Below are positions 32,566 to 43,578 of a stretch of 59,413 nt of DNA, piece by piece. A program made the translations under genes and the position numbers. Position 1 is the first letter of the stretch. Each line of letters starts with the position of its first letter. The stretch spans positions 1-59,413 of the forward strand of contig JAUNGJ010000010.1 of NCBI GenBank assembly GCA_030524585.1. Reading direction: 5' to 3'. Source of the stretch: Eubacteriales bacterium (lineage in GTDB: Bacteria; Bacillota; Clostridia; Lachnospirales; Lachnospiraceae). The notes below the pieces were generated by a model that made no database searches, was not told the DNA's origin, and saw only the letters and a list, made by a program, of their open reading frames with translations.

Positions 32566-33438
32566 ATGTCATTTCAATCGTTAGAAGAGATAAAAAACAG
32601 ATGTGAGAAGGATGCGCTGGAATTTTGGAAGGCTGTACAGCTTGAGGATTGCCGGGAGAGAGGTGTGAGTGAGGAAGACTCATGGAGTGAGATGTCCCGC
32701 ATGTGGGAGGTAATGAGGGACAGTCTCAGTGAATATGAGCCAGAACAGATCTCTAGAAGCGGCCTGGTAGGAAAAGAAGGCGGTCAGATGGAGGCTTATC
32801 AGAAAGCAGGGAATACTCTGTGTGGAGATTTTATGAGTAAGGTAATTACGGCAGCATTGAAAATGGGATGTAATAATGCCTGTATGAGACGCATTGTTGC
32901 TGCGCCTACGGCTGGTGCCTGTGGGGTGCTTCCGGCGGTGCTTGTGACTTATTATAAGGAACATCAGGTGCAGGAAGCACAGATGATAGAAGCGATGTAT
33001 GTGGCGGCGGGAGTGGGACAGGTCATTGCCCACCGGGCATTTCTGGCAGGAGCGGCCGGCGGCTGTCAGGCAGAGATCGGTTCCGCCTCTTCCATGGCGG
33101 CGGCAGCAATCTGTTATGCGGCAGGAGGAAGCATTTCCCAGATGGGACATGCAGCGGCTATGGCTCTTAAGAATCTGCTGGGATTGGTCTGCGACCCAGT
33201 GGGCGGGCTGGTAGAGGTGCCCTGCGTGAAGCGTAATGTGGGCGGTGCAGTAAATGCCATGGCGGCAGCGGATATGGCGCTTGCAGGCATTGAGAGCCGG
33301 ATTCCGGCAGATCAGGTCTTTGATGCCATGAGAGAAGTGGGGATGAAGATGGATACGTCCTTAAGGGAAACAGGATTTGGCGGAGTGGCCGCCAGTGAGA
33401 CCGGACAGAAAATTATGGCCGGGCTACAGAGAAAATAG
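32566..33438 (+). CDS. sdaAA: L-serine ammonia-lyase, alpha subunit (Fe-S)
   Basis: 290 residues. Family marks: RRIVAAPTAGACGVLPAVL, AAGGCQAEIGSASSMAAAA, GLVCDPVGGLVEVPCVKRN; the cysteines in ACGVLP/GGCQAE and DPVGGLVEVPC are the cluster ligands in the family. Start ATG 32566 with AGGAGG; the open frame reaches back into sdaAB but without a ribosome binding site. Confidence 0.95.
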   Translation: MSFQSLEEIKNRCEKDALEFWKAVQLEDCRERGVSEEDSWSEMSRMWEVMRDSLSEYEPEQISRSGLVGKEGGQMEAYQKAGNTLCGDFMSKVITAALKMGCNNACMRRIVAAPTAGACGVLPAVLVTYYKEHQVQEAQMIEAMYVAAGVGQVIAHRAFLAGAAGGCQAEIGSASSMAAAAICYAAGGSISQMGHAAAMALKNLLGLVCDPVGGLVEVPCVKRNVGGAVNAMAAADMALAGIESRIPADQVFDAMREVGMKMDTSLRETGFGGVAASETGQKIMAGLQRK

Positions 33439-33489
33439 GGACAGAAGTTATTGAGTGTTGACGTATGCGGGATAAAAGGAGAGCTAAGT

Positions 33490-34215
33490 ATGTACGAACA
33501 GGAAGTTAAGAAATTACAGGAAATTATCGATGACAGCAGTTGTATTGTTTTCTTTGGAGGTGCAGGCGTGTCTACAGAGAGCGGAATTCCAGACTTTCGC
33601 AGTGCGGATGGATTGTATCAGCAGAAGTATAAATATTCTCCGGAACAGATTGTGAGTCACAGTTTTTTCATGCGGAATACGGAAGGATTTTACGAATTTT
33701 ACAAGGAGAAGATGATGTTTCTGGATGCGAAGCCCAATGCGGCGCACCGGAAGCTTGCGGAGCTTGAAAAAAAGGGAAAGCTTGCGGCTGTGATCACGCA
33801 GAATATTGATGGCCTTCACCAGGCGGCAGGCAGCAGGAACGTGTTGGAGCTTCATGGAAGCATTCACCGCAATTATTGCAGAAAATGTGGTGAGTTTTAC
33901 GATGCTCCCTATGTAAAATATTCGAAGGGAATACCACGGTGCAAATGTGGTGGAACCATTAAGCCGGATGTAGTTCTGTACGAGGAAGGGCTGGACTCAA
34001 TGGTGATTGATAAAAGCATTCGGGCAATCAGTGAGGCAGACACTCTGATTATCGGAGGAACATCGCTGGTGGTATATCCGGCAGCGGGATTTATTGACTA
34101 TTTCCATGGGAAACATCTGGTGGTGATCAATAAGAGTCAGGCTGCGAGAGAGGTGGGGGCAGAGCTTACCATAGCTGCACCGATTGGGGAGATACTGGGA
34201 CAGATTACCGTATAG
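33490..34215 (+). CDS. Sirtuin NAD-dependent protein deacylase
   Basis: 241 residues. Rossmann NAD loop FFGGAGVSTESGIPDFRS, then TQNIDGLHQAAG, catalytic His in LELHGSIH, zinc ribbon CRKC…CKC (about 118-143), GTSLVVYPAA and VVINKS. It removes acetyl or longer acyl groups from lysine, making nicotinamide. Start ATG 33490 with AAAGGAGA. Gap of 51 bases after sdaAA, so possibly co-transcribed. Confidence 0.93.
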   Translation: MYEQEVKKLQEIIDDSSCIVFFGGAGVSTESGIPDFRSADGLYQQKYKYSPEQIVSHSFFMRNTEGFYEFYKEKMMFLDAKPNAAHRKLAELEKKGKLAAVITQNIDGLHQAAGSRNVLELHGSIHRNYCRKCGEFYDAPYVKYSKGIPRCKCGGTIKPDVVLYEEGLDSMVIDKSIRAISEADTLIIGGTSLVVYPAAGFIDYFHGKHLVVINKSQAAREVGAELTIAAPIGEILGQITV

Positions 34216-34240
34216 AAATGGACAAAAAGAGGGTGAGTAA

Positions 34241-35230
34241 ATGGACTTTACTGGATTCAAAAAGACCTGGGAGGACAGAAGAAAAAGAAAACCGTATTTG
34301 ATAGCGCTTTTGCTGGCGCTATTGTATATTACGGATATTTTCTTCATAAGTGGATTCCTGGGAATGCGTTTTGGAATTGCCGGAACGGTCATTCATGAGA
34401 TGATTCTTGCCGGAATGGGTATTGGTGTATTTTTGATTTTTCGTGGAAAATTAAGGGTGATTTTTCCATTTAAAAAGCCGGAATGGGTGAAGATTGCAGG
34501 AACACTTGTGCTGTGGCTGGGGACGTATCTGTTCACCAACTGGATTGTGGTGATTATGAGCTATTTTTTCCCAGAACAGGTAATGGGAGCCGGCGAGGGA
34601 ATTAACGATCTGATTGCAAATATACCGGTGCTGCCCGGTCTGTTTGTGATCGCTGTTACACCGGCTATATGTGAGGAGATTGCCTTTCGCGGTGCGCTGT
34701 TAAGCTGTTTTCGTGGTGCGAAGAGCAAATGGATGGGAATTATTATTGTGTCACTGTTTTTTGGGGCCTGTCACGGAAGCGTATGGAGGATGATTCCGAC
34801 GGCTGTACTTGGCATAGCGATGGGATATATTCTTCTGGAGACAGAGAATATGCTTTATAATATGCTGTTCCATTTTGTAAATAATGCGGTACCTATCCTG
34901 CTTCTTGGTGTGATGACAAAACTCATAGATGTATTTGGAGGCTTGGATGTGTGGGAGATGGCGGATTCTGTGGAAAACGTCAGGATTCCTTTGGCATCGG
35001 TGGGGATGGAAATGGCTTATGCCGGTGCGGCGCCAATTTTAATCTATATCGGAATTTATCTCCTGCACAGAGGACAGCCGGGGTATGACAAGGGGATGTT
35101 TCCGCCAGAGAAAAAGAAGCTGATGCTTATTCTGATTGCTGTGGGAATCGGGCTTAAGATGGCTGGCGATTTTCTTCTGTACATTTCTGTCGGACTTGAG
35201 GCGGCAGGAGCTATGCGGTCAATATATTAG
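34241..35230 (+). CDS. CPBP-family intramembrane metalloprotease
   Basis: 329 residues, about eight membrane segments. The Abi/CPBP motifs are present: CEEIAFRGALLS (EExxxR, about 146-152), FFGACHGS with the first His, and LFHFVNNAVP. The family includes Rce1-like proteases and bacteriocin self-protection proteins; the role here is unknown. It starts 25 bases after the sirtuin gene. Confidence 0.87.
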   Translation: MDFTGFKKTWEDRRKRKPYLIALLLALLYITDIFFISGFLGMRFGIAGTVIHEMILAGMGIGVFLIFRGKLRVIFPFKKPEWVKIAGTLVLWLGTYLFTNWIVVIMSYFFPEQVMGAGEGINDLIANIPVLPGLFVIAVTPAICEEIAFRGALLSCFRGAKSKWMGIIIVSLFFGACHGSVWRMIPTAVLGIAMGYILLETENMLYNMLFHFVNNAVPILLLGVMTKLIDVFGGLDVWEMADSVENVRIPLASVGMEMAYAGAAPILIYIGIYLLHRGQPGYDKGMFPPEKKKLMLILIAVGIGLKMAGDFLLYISVGLEAAGAMRSIY

Positions 35231-35239
35231 AAAAATCTG

Positions 35240-35267
35240 TTGCCTTTCTTAGGAAGGTTGCTATAAT
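35240..35267 (+). promoter_or_regulatory. Promoter of trkA-trkH
   Basis: TTGCCT (35240-35245), 16 bases, TATAAT (35262-35267). Confidence 0.65.
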
Positions 35268-35332
35268 GTTTATAGAAATTTAATCTAAAATGAATACAGT
35301 ATAAATGAAGCTATATACTGGTGGAGGATGAA

Positions 35333-36691
35333 ATGAAGATACTGATTGCAGGCGATGGTAAAGTTGGGGCATTACTGACGCAAGTGTTGAGTATGGAAGG
35401 GTATGACATTACTCTGATTGATTCAAAGCAGACAGTGCTTGAGAACAGTGTAGAACGGTTTGATGTAATGGCAATTCAGGGAAACTGTGCATCAATGGAG
35501 ATTTTGGAGCAGGCTGGAGTAATGGACGCGGACCTTATGATAGCGGCGACCAGTGCAGATGAGATTAATCTGCTCAGCTGCCTGACGGCGCATGGTATGA
35601 ATCCGAATATTCATACCATTGCCAGAATCCGCAATCCGGAATATTCAAATCAGATTTATAAGATGCGGGAACGGTTTGCGCTGTCGCTGGCGGTGAATCC
35701 GGAGAAGCAGGCGGCGGTTGAGATTGAGCATCTGTTGAAATTTCCCGGATTTTTAAAAAGAGACACCTTTGCCAAGGGGCGTGTTGAGATTGTGGAGCTT
35801 CGCATAGGCAGTGAGAGTAAGCTGAAGGATGTGGCGCTGAATGATCTGGACACAACTGCAGGATGTAAGGTTCTGGTCTGCGTTGTTTTACGGAAGGGGC
35901 AGGCGATTGCTCCGGACGGCAATTTTGTCCTTAGGGAAGGGGACCGTATTTTTGTTACCGCGCCTACCGACAATATGACGATTCTGCTGAAGAGTCTTGG
36001 CGTTATTACGCACAAGGTCAAACGGGTAATGATCTGCGGCGGCGGAAGAGTCAGCTATTATCTGGCGCAGCGACTGAAAAAAAGTGGAATTATGGTACAG
36101 ATCATTGAGCAAAATTATGATAAATGTCTGGAACTTACCAATAAGCTGCCGTATGCGTGTGTGGTACATGGGGACGCCAGCAGCCAGGCGCTTCTGGACA
36201 GTGAAGGTATCAAGGACTGCGATGCGCTGATCACGATGACAGGAATGGATGAACAGAATATTATCATTTCCTTATATGGAAATAACTGTGGAGTTCCCCA
36301 AGTAATTACCAAGATCGGGCATTTGGATAATACACAGATCATAGAGAACCTTCCGCTTGGGAGTATCATTAGTCCGAAAGAGCTGTGTGCCAGTGCGATT
36401 GTCCGCTATGTGCGGGCGATGCACAATCAGACCGGCGCGGCGATTACCCTGCATACTATTGCAGACGGACACGCAGAGGCGTTGGAATTTCTTGTGGAGA
36501 AGAATACCAGATACTGTGGAGTACCGCTGAAGGATGTGCAGGTTAAGAAAAATGTTCTGATTGCCTGTATTTCACACAGAAGCGGAACAGAGATCCCGAA
36601 TGGAGAATCTTCGTTTAATATAGGTGATACGGTTGTAGTAGTGTCGGGCCGGGAGGAAGTTCTCTATCAGTTGAATGATATATTTGTATAA
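35333..36691 (+). CDS. trkA: Potassium uptake regulator TrkA
   Basis: About 452 residues in two tandem RCK units. Each has an NAD-binding Rossmann fold (MKILIAGDGKVGALLTQVL at the start; MICGGGRVSYYLAQRLKKSG near 228) and a TrkA-C domain (about 140-215 and 370-452). It gates the TrkH channel according to nucleotide binding. ATG 35333 has GGAGG; the GTG at 35321 overlaps this site. Confidence 0.94.
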   Translation: MKILIAGDGKVGALLTQVLSMEGYDITLIDSKQTVLENSVERFDVMAIQGNCASMEILEQAGVMDADLMIAATSADEINLLSCLTAHGMNPNIHTIARIRNPEYSNQIYKMRERFALSLAVNPEKQAAVEIEHLLKFPGFLKRDTFAKGRVEIVELRIGSESKLKDVALNDLDTTAGCKVLVCVVLRKGQAIAPDGNFVLREGDRIFVTAPTDNMTILLKSLGVITHKVKRVMICGGGRVSYYLAQRLKKSGIMVQIIEQNYDKCLELTNKLPYACVVHGDASSQALLDSEGIKDCDALITMTGMDEQNIIISLYGNNCGVPQVITKIGHLDNTQIIENLPLGSIISPKELCASAIVRYVRAMHNQTGAAITLHTIADGHAEALEFLVEKNTRYCGVPLKDVQVKKNVLIACISHRSGTEIPNGESSFNIGDTVVVVSGREEVLYQLNDIFV

Positions 36692-36706
36692 AGAGGAGAC
36701 GTCGTT

Positions 36707-38161
36707 ATGAATTATAAGATTATAGGGCGTTTTCTTGCCCAGATATTAACCGTAGAAGGTGTGTTTATGGTGCCGGCAGCTGTTATTTGCATTGTCAATA
36801 ATGAGATTCCGGCACTGCATGGATTTCTTTGGAGTCTGCTGATCATCTGCGCGGTGGTTCTTGTACTGTTCCTTACATGCAGGAAGGCAGAAAGCAGGTT
36901 TTATGCCAAAGAAGGGTTGGTTTGCGTGGGAATCAGCTGGATTGTCATGGGGCTTCTTGGATGTCTGCCTTTTTTCATTTCCGGAGAGATTCCGAATTAT
37001 CTGGATGCACTGTTTGAGATCGTTTCTGGATTTACTACTACCGGAGCCTCGATTCTGCCGGAGGTAGAGAGCCTGTCCAGAGGAATTCTCTACTGGAGAA
37101 GCTTTAGTCATTGGCTGGGTGGAATGGGCGTATTGGTGTTTCTCCTTGCGATTGTGCCGGCAGGAGGGCGTGGAAATGGGTATACCATGCATATTCTGAG
37201 AGCGGAGAGCCCGGGGCCGAATGTGGGAAAGCTTGTTCCGAAGATGAAAGATACGGCAAAGATTCTGTATTTGATGTATATTCTTTTGACGGTACTGAAC
37301 ATCGTATTTCTGCTGATTGGCCGCATGCCCGCATTTGATGCGGTATGTACCGCATTGGGAACAGCGGGAACCGGAGGATTTGGAATCCGCAATGACAGTA
37401 TTGCCAGTTACAGTCCCTATCTGCAAAATGTATGTACGGTATTTATGCTGTTATTCGGCGTGAACTTCAGCTGCTATTATCTGCTTCTTATGAAGCAGTT
37501 TAAAAGTGTTTTTAAGGACGAAGAGCTTCGGATGTACATGGGAGTTGTGCTGGGGAGCGTCGTGCTGATTGTGTGGAACCTGAAGGATTACTATAGTACC
37601 TTCGGCGAGACGGTCCGCCATGTGTCATTTCAGGTGGCAAGTATTATAACTACGACAGGATTTGCTACTACGGATTTTGATCAGTGGCCCAGTTTTTCCA
37701 AAGCGATCCTGCTGTGCCTGATGGTCATTGGAGCCTGCGCAGGAAGTACCGGAGGCGGATTGAAATGCGGACGCGCGCTCTTGCTTCTGAAGAGCCTGCG
37801 AAGAAATATCCGCAAAGTGCTCCACCCGCAGAAGGTGCAGATCGTGCGGAATAATGGACAGATGGTAAACGAGAAGATACTGGATAATACTAATGCATAC
37901 CTTGCTGCGTATGTTGTGATTGTTCTGCTCAGTTTTATTCTGATATCTCTGGACGGATTTTCAATCACTACTAATATATCTGCGGTTTTTGCATGCTTTA
38001 ATAATATTGGACCTGGATTTGATGCGGTGGGTCCTACCTGCAATTTCGGCTCCTACAGTGCGTTTTCCAAGCTTATTTTGATTGGAGATATGCTGGCAGG
38101 ACGTCTGGAAATATTCCCGATACTGATTTTGTTCTCGCGCAGTACGTGGATTCGGAGATAA
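36707..38161 (+). CDS. trkH: Potassium uptake channel TrkH
   Basis: 484 residues, about ten membrane segments with four pseudo-repeats. Selectivity-filter-like glycines: TTTGASILPEV, GTAGTGGFGIRN, TTTGFATTDF, FNNIGPGFDAVGP, and CAGSTGGGLKCGR. It imports K+ and is paired with TrkA, 15 bases upstream. Confidence 0.94.
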   Translation: MNYKIIGRFLAQILTVEGVFMVPAAVICIVNNEIPALHGFLWSLLIICAVVLVLFLTCRKAESRFYAKEGLVCVGISWIVMGLLGCLPFFISGEIPNYLDALFEIVSGFTTTGASILPEVESLSRGILYWRSFSHWLGGMGVLVFLLAIVPAGGRGNGYTMHILRAESPGPNVGKLVPKMKDTAKILYLMYILLTVLNIVFLLIGRMPAFDAVCTALGTAGTGGFGIRNDSIASYSPYLQNVCTVFMLLFGVNFSCYYLLLMKQFKSVFKDEELRMYMGVVLGSVVLIVWNLKDYYSTFGETVRHVSFQVASIITTTGFATTDFDQWPSFSKAILLCLMVIGACAGSTGGGLKCGRALLLLKSLRRNIRKVLHPQKVQIVRNNGQMVNEKILDNTNAYLAAYVVIVLLSFILISLDGFSITTNISAVFACFNNIGPGFDAVGPTCNFGSYSAFSKLILIGDMLAGRLEIFPILILFSRSTWIRR

Positions 38162-38178
38162 GTCGGTCAGTGAAATTG

Positions 38179-38207
38179 TTGTATATTTTTCGAAAAAGAG
38201 ATACAAT
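38179..38207 (+). promoter_or_regulatory. Possible promoter of glmM
   Basis: TTGTAT (38179-38184), 17 bases, TACAAT (38202-38207), 33 bases before the start codon. Confidence 0.5.
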
Positions 38208-38240
38208 GGAGTAGTTAAGTAATGATAAGGAGATTATATT

Positions 38241-39587
38241 ATGGGTAAATATTTTGGAACGGATGGATTTCGTGGAGAAGCGAATGAAGTACTTACAGTG
38301 GAGCATGCATTTAAGGTTGGACGTTATCTGGGCTGGTATTACGGACAGGAACATAGGGCAAGGGTAGTGATTGGTAAGGATACCCGGCGCAGCAGCTATA
38401 TGTTTGAATATTCTCTGGTAGCCGGGCTTACAGCTTCGGGAGCGGATGTGTATCTGCTTCATGTAACCACTACGCCAAGTGTTTCTTACGTGACAAGAAC
38501 AGAGGATTTTGATTGTGGTATCATGATTTCAGCAAGCCATAACCCATTTTATGATAATGGTATTAAGATTATTAACAGAAAAGGACATAAGATGGAAGCT
38601 GAGGTCGAGGAGAAGATTGAGGCCTATATTGACGGTGAGATTCCTGAGCTGCCACTGGCGAAGAAAGAGAATATCGGACGCACTACAGATTACTCTGCGG
38701 GACGTAACCGCTATATCGGCTATCTGATTTCTCTGGCAACCCGTTCTTTTGAAGGAAAGCGCGTAGGTTTGGATTGCTCAAATGGAAGTTCGTTTATGAT
38801 TGCGAAGAGTGTATTTGATGCTTTGGGGGCAAAAACTTATGTAATCAATAACGACCCGGATGGAACTAATATCAATACTAATTGCGGCTCCACTCATATT
38901 GAGGTGCTGCAGGAGTTTGTCAGGGAGAAAAATCTGGATGTTGGGTTTGCCTATGACGGAGATGCAGACCGCTGTATTGCAGTAGATGAGAATGGCAGTG
39001 TGGTAGACGGAGATCTGATTCTCTATGTATGCGGCAAATACCTGAAAGAGACCGGGCGTCTGAATAAGGATACCATTGTTACAACGATTATGTCCAATCT
39101 GGGGCTTTATAAGGCCTGTGACAGGATTGACATGAAGTATGAAAAAACGGCTGTTGGTGATAAATATGTTTATGAGAATATGGTAAAGAACAACTATTCT
39201 CTTGGCGGAGAGCAGTCCGGACATATTATTTTCAGCAAGCATGCAACTACCGGAGACGGCATCCTGACTTCTCTGATGATTATGGAAGTAATGCTGGAAA
39301 AGAAGATGAGTCTTGGCCAGTTGGTTGAGCCAGTTAAGATCTATCCGCAGCTTCTGAAGAATGTGCGTGTGGTTGATAAGAAGACTGCCAGAGAGAATGA
39401 GGCGGTGTGCCAGGCTGTGGATGCAGTGGCAGAGGCTCTTGGAGATGATGGACGTATTCTGGTGAGAGAGAGTGGAACCGAGCCGGTTATCCGTGTTATG
39501 GTGGAAGCATCTACCGATGAACTCTGTGAGAAATATGTAGATCAGGTGATTGACGTGATTCGTGCAGAAGGGCTGGTTATCAGCTAA
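38241..39587 (+). CDS. glmM: Phosphoglucosamine mutase
   Basis: 448 residues, four-domain alpha-D-phosphohexomutase. [13 protein letters not shown] at the N-terminus, phosphoserine loop [13 protein letters not shown] (Ser99), metal loop YDGDADR, sugar loop GGEQSGHI, and phosphate-binding [12 protein letters not shown]. It converts glucosamine 6-phosphate to 1-phosphate for UDP-GlcNAc and the cell wall. Confidence 0.94.
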   Translation: MGKYFGTDGFRGEANEVLTVEHAFKVGRYLGWYYGQEHRARVVIGKDTRRSSYMFEYSLVAGLTASGADVYLLHVTTTPSVSYVTRTEDFDCGIMISASHNPFYDNGIKIINRKGHKMEAEVEEKIEAYIDGEIPELPLAKKENIGRTTDYSAGRNRYIGYLISLATRSFEGKRVGLDCSNGSSFMIAKSVFDALGAKTYVINNDPDGTNINTNCGSTHIEVLQEFVREKNLDVGFAYDGDADRCIAVDENGSVVDGDLILYVCGKYLKETGRLNKDTIVTTIMSNLGLYKACDRIDMKYEKTAVGDKYVYENMVKNNYSLGGEQSGHIIFSKHATTGDGILTSLMIMEVMLEKKMSLGQLVEPVKIYPQLLKNVRVVDKKTARENEAVCQAVDAVAEALGDDGRILVRESGTEPVIRVMVEASTDELCEKYVDQVIDVIRAEGLVIS

Positions 39588-39650
39588 AGACTTATTTTTC
39601 CAGCAAGAGCAGGATACTGATCGGGATGAAGCGATATTTTTTGGCAATAA

Positions 39651-39670
39651 TACCTCCTTAAAAGGAGGTA
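39651..39670 (+). promoter_or_regulatory. Hairpin that buries the enolase Shine-Dalgarno
   Basis: TACCTCCTTAAAAGGAGGTA folds into an 8-bp stem with a TAAA loop. Its right arm is the enolase ribosome binding site (AAGGAGGT, 39662-39669), 6 bases before ATG 39676. The T-rich stretch after it could also make it a weak terminator. Confidence 0.7.
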
Positions 39671-39675
39671 TTTTT

Positions 39676-40977
39676 ATGTTTGGATTTATGCCGATTACAG
39701 ATGTATACGCGAGAGAAATACTTGATTCCAGAGGGAATCCGACAATAGAGGTAGAGGTACTGGCAGGAGAAACGGTAGTAGGACGGGCAAGCGTCCCTTC
39801 GGGGGCTTCCACAGGACAGTTCGAGGCAGTGGAGCTCCGTGACCGGAATAAACGATATAATGGACTTGGAGTAGAAAAAGCGGTAGACCATGTTAATGCA
39901 GAGATTGCTCCGGAGATTATCGGCATGAATGTGTTTGAACAGAGACAGCTGGACGATGTACTGAACCGTCTGGACGGGACAGCGAATAAGCAGCGGCTTG
40001 GGGCAAATGCGATTCTTGGCGTGTCCATGGCGGCGGCACGGGCAGCGGCAAAGGCCCTGGGGATTCCTCTGTATGCCTATTTGGGAGGAACCAATGTAAG
40101 AAAACTTCCGGTTCCTATGATGAATATTATGAACGGTGGAAGACATGCAGATAATACGATTGATATTCAGGAGTTTATGATTATGCCGGTGGGAGCCTGC
40201 TGCTTTAAAGAAGGACTTCGTATGTGTGCGGAGGTGTATCACGCACTGAAAAAGCTTCTTAAGAAAAATGGACACAGTACTGCTGTGGGGGATGAGGGTG
40301 GATTTGCACCAAATCTTCCGGACGCAAAAGAGGCGCTGGAATTTATTGTAGAGGCTATAGCCCTGGCGGGCTACAGGCCTGAGCAGGATGTAGTGATTGC
40401 ATTGGATGTGGCTGCGTCTGAGCTGTATGATCCTCAGATAAATAAATATGTATTCGAAGGGGAAAGCCGGATGCATGGAAATAGGGTGATTCGTTCGGCA
40501 GAGGAGCTGATTGACTATTACGGAGAGCTGGCAGAGAAATTTCCGGTTGTGTCCATTGAAGACCCGCTGGATGAGGAAGATTGGGATGGATGGGAGCTTC
40601 TGACCACCAGGCTGGGAAGAGAGCTGCAGCTTGTGGGCGATGATTTGTTTGTGACCAACACAAAGCGCCTGAAGAACGGGATCCAGAAAGGGGTTGCCAA
40701 TGCAATTCTTGTGAAGGTGAATCAGATCGGTACCCTAAGCGAGGCATTTGAAGCCATTGAGATGGCGCAGACTTCCGGCTATCGTGCCGTGGTATCCCAT
40801 CGCTCCGGAGAAACCGCGGATACGATAATCGCAGATATTGCGGCCGCATTCAATGCAGGCCAGATTAAGACGGGAGCGCCCTGCCGGTCTGAGCGTGTGG
40901 AGAAATATAATCAGCTTTTACGTATCGAAGAGAAGCTCGGAAGAACAGCGGTGTATGAAAATCCATTTTCTGCTTGA
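39676..40977 (+). CDS. eno: Enolase
   Basis: 433 residues. Converts 2-phosphoglycerate to phosphoenolpyruvate. [30 protein letters not shown], catalytic GDEGGFAPN, metal ligands in [13 protein letters not shown] and [22 protein letters not shown] and [10 protein letters not shown] are all present. ATG 39676 follows the buried ribosome binding site; the frame is open upstream into glmM but that is not coding. Confidence 0.95.
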   Translation: MFGFMPITDVYAREILDSRGNPTIEVEVLAGETVVGRASVPSGASTGQFEAVELRDRNKRYNGLGVEKAVDHVNAEIAPEIIGMNVFEQRQLDDVLNRLDGTANKQRLGANAILGVSMAAARAAAKALGIPLYAYLGGTNVRKLPVPMMNIMNGGRHADNTIDIQEFMIMPVGACCFKEGLRMCAEVYHALKKLLKKNGHSTAVGDEGGFAPNLPDAKEALEFIVEAIALAGYRPEQDVVIALDVAASELYDPQINKYVFEGESRMHGNRVIRSAEELIDYYGELAEKFPVVSIEDPLDEEDWDGWELLTTRLGRELQLVGDDLFVTNTKRLKNGIQKGVANAILVKVNQIGTLSEAFEAIEMAQTSGYRAVVSHRSGETADTIIADIAAAFNAGQIKTGAPCRSERVEKYNQLLRIEEKLGRTAVYENPFSA

Positions 40978-41033
40978 TATCTGAAGTCTCTTGTGATAGA
41001 ATGATTATGTTTAATCCGCAGGAGGTGTGAATC

Positions 41034-41276
41034 GTGGAAATTTTAAAGACGGTATTGATGATTGTATTTGCAATAGACTGTATCGCGTTGACAGCGGTTG
41101 TATTATTACAGGAAGGTAAGTCGGCCGGTCTGGGAACAATCGGTGGAATGGCTGACTCTTACTGGGGCCAGAACAAAGGCCGTTCTATGGAGGGTACTTT
41201 GGTAAAGATTACCAGAGTTCTGGCAGTACTCTTTATCGTGCTTGCTATGGCACTGAACTTGAAAGTATTTGCTTAA
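41034..41276 (+). CDS. secG: Protein translocase subunit SecG
   Basis: 80 residues with GTG start after AGGAGGTG (41020-41027). Two membrane helices (about 2-20 and 58-78) flank a polar loop with LLQEGKSAGLG, the SecG hallmark. Order eno-secG-rnr-smpB is common in Firmicutes. Confidence 0.92.
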   Translation: MEILKTVLMIVFAIDCIALTAVVLLQEGKSAGLGTIGGMADSYWGQNKGRSMEGTLVKITRVLAVLFIVLAMALNLKVFA

Positions 41277-41298
41277 GAGAATGTTTTTTGAAAATGGT

Positions 41299-41329
41299 GG
41301 GACACTCTTGTAATAAGGGTGTCCTTTCT
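41299..41329 (+). terminator. Hairpin after secG
   Basis: GGACACTCTT and AAGGGTGTCC form a 10-bp stem (one G-U), followed by TTTCTT. Likely a partial terminator before rnr. Confidence 0.65.
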
Positions 41330-41412
41330 TGTGTCACGGAAATTCCCTTGGAATCTCCTGACACAGCAGATATCTGTTGAAATTTGTATGGGAAGTGAAG
41401 GGAGGCAGCAGA

Positions 41413-43578
41413 ATGGATGAGACATTTGAAAAACGAAAGAAGATTATCTACGATTTTATGTGTGATGACATGTATGTACCGATGAAGCTGAAGGAGCTTG
41501 CTGTTTTGCTGCAGGTTCCGAAGGATCAGCGGGGAGAGCTGAAGGAAGTAATGGATTCCCTGGAGGCGGAGGGAAAGATTTATCTGTCCAAAAAAGGGAA
41601 ATACCTGAAAGGTGAAGCAAGAAGGCTTACCGGGGTCTATCAGGCTCACCAGAGAGGCTTTGGGTTTGTAATGATCGAAGGGGAAAAAGAGGATATCTTT
41701 ATCCCGGAAGAAGAGACGAACGGAGCATTTCAGGGGGATACGGTAGAGGTTACACTTACTGCTTCTCCGGCGGGAAAGCGGAGAGAGGGAAAGATTGTAC
41801 GGATCGTGAGCAGGGGAACAACCAGGGTTGTAGGTCGGTATCAGGTTCGTAAGAATAAGGACTACGGTTTTGTGCTTCCTGATAATCAGCGTATTCTTCA
41901 GGATATTTTTGTTCCGGCCGAAAGGGCGAAGGGAGCAGTGGACGGGCATAAGGTTGTGGTGGAGCTTATCTCTTATGGCGGTCAGCGTGAGAAGCCGGAA
42001 GGAAGGATTGTGGAGATACTGGGGCATGTGAATGACCCTGGCGTAGATATTCTCTCTATTGTCAGAGACTATGATCTTCCTGCAGAATTTCCTGAGCGGG
42101 TGATGAATCAGGCAGAGCGGGTGCCGGAATTTGTCAGTGAGGCGGACATGGCAGGCCGGAAGGATATTCGCAATTGGCAGATGGTGACCATTGACGGAGA
42201 AGATGCAAAGGATCTGGATGATGCTGTTTCCATTACCAGAACTGAGGACGGAGAAGGATATGTGCTGGGAGTCCATATTGCGGATGTGACTAATTATGTG
42301 CAGGAGCGGAGTGCTCTTGACAGAGAGGCGCTGCATCGGGGAACCAGTGTGTATCTGGCAGACCGGGTGATTCCTATGCTTCCGCATAAGCTGTCGAATG
42401 GCATCTGTTCTTTGAATGCGGGAGTGGACCGTCTGGCTTTAAGCTGCATTATGACAGTGGACAAAAAAGGTGTGGTCGTGGACCATCAGATCTGTGAGAC
42501 GGTCATACGGGTAGATGAGCGAATGTCTTATACCAGCGTCAGGAAGATACTGGAAGATCATGATGAAGAGGAAAGGCACAGATATGAAGGTTTGGTTCCT
42601 ATGTTTGAGCTCATGGAAGAGCTGGCAGGAATTCTGAGAAATCGAAGACATCAGCGGGGATCTATTGACTTTGACTTTCCGGAGAGTAAACTGGTATTGG
42701 ATGAGAATGGCACGCCGGTAGAGATCAAAGCCTATGACAGAAATGTGGCGACGAAGATTATTGAGGACTTTATGCTGCTTGCCAATGAGACAGTTGCAGA
42801 GGAATATTACTGGCAGGAGCTTCCTTTTGTCTATCGTGTTCACGAGGCCCCGGATGAGGATAAGATAAGGAAACTGGCTGCATTTATCAATAACTTTGGA
42901 TATTCGATGCATATTGGAGTAAACGAACTGCGCCCAAAGGAGATACAGAAGCTTCTTGGAAAGATAGAAGGAACACCTTATGAGACATTGATCAGCCGTC
43001 TGGCACTTCGGTCCATGAGCCGGGCCAGATATACACCGGAAAATACGGGGCATTTTGGTTTGGCAGCACAGTACTATACGCATTTTACCTCTCCCATAAG
43101 GAGATATCCGGATCTGCAGATTCACCGGATTATCAAGGATAATCTGCGGGGGCGGATGAATGAGGCAAAAATAGAGCACTATCAGAATATTCTGCCGGAG
43201 GTGACAAAGCAGGCCAGCGAATCGGAACGCAGAGCAGAGGAAGCTGAGCGGGAGACAATTAAGCTTAAGAAGGCAGAGTATATGTCGCAGCGGATTGGTC
43301 AGGTGTATGAGGGCGTGATATCCGGAATCACCGCCTGGGGCATTTATGTGGAACTTCCCAATACGGTGGAAGGTCTGGTACATGTAACGAACATGTACGA
43401 TGATCATTATGATTATTACGAGGATAGATATGAGATGGTCGGGGCACATACCGGAAAAACTTATAAACTTGGACAGTCGGTGTGTGTGCGTGTCACAGGA
43501 GCCGACCTTCTGACAAGAACCGTAGATTTTGAGATTGCGTTCATAGCAAAAGGAGACACAGAATATGGCGAAGAGTAA
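41413..43578 (+). CDS. rnr: Ribonuclease R
   Basis: About 721 residues. Order: N-terminal winged helix ([20 protein letters not shown]), two cold-shock domains, the RNB catalytic domain with [14 protein letters not shown] (Mg ligands) and [15 protein letters not shown], and a C-terminal S1 domain ([20 protein letters not shown]). It is a 3'-5' exoribonuclease that degrades structured RNA and assists trans-translation. ATG 41413 has GGGAGG. Its end overlaps smpB by 14 bases. Confidence 0.94.
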   Translation: MDETFEKRKKIIYDFMCDDMYVPMKLKELAVLLQVPKDQRGELKEVMDSLEAEGKIYLSKKGKYLKGEARRLTGVYQAHQRGFGFVMIEGEKEDIFIPEEETNGAFQGDTVEVTLTASPAGKRREGKIVRIVSRGTTRVVGRYQVRKNKDYGFVLPDNQRILQDIFVPAERAKGAVDGHKVVVELISYGGQREKPEGRIVEILGHVNDPGVDILSIVRDYDLPAEFPERVMNQAERVPEFVSEADMAGRKDIRNWQMVTIDGEDAKDLDDAVSITRTEDGEGYVLGVHIADVTNYVQERSALDREALHRGTSVYLADRVIPMLPHKLSNGICSLNAGVDRLALSCIMTVDKKGVVVDHQICETVIRVDERMSYTSVRKILEDHDEEERHRYEGLVPMFELMEELAGILRNRRHQRGSIDFDFPESKLVLDENGTPVEIKAYDRNVATKIIEDFMLLANETVAEEYYWQELPFVYRVHEAPDEDKIRKLAAFINNFGYSMHIGVNELRPKEIQKLLGKIEGTPYETLISRLALRSMSRARYTPENTGHFGLAAQYYTHFTSPIRRYPDLQIHRIIKDNLRGRMNEAKIEHYQNILPEVTKQASESERRAEEAERETIKLKKAEYMSQRIGQVYEGVISGITAWGIYVELPNTVEGLVHVTNMYDDHYDYYEDRYEMVGAHTGKTYKLGQSVCVRVTGADLLTRTVDFEIAFIAKGDTEYGEE

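Noticed and set aside
38778..40028. Long open frame of about 400 codons on the minus strand across glmM and eno
   Set aside because: It runs antisense through two well-conserved genes, has no ribosome binding site, and its translation is low-complexity with no recognisable domain. Such frames arise from codon bias of the real genes.
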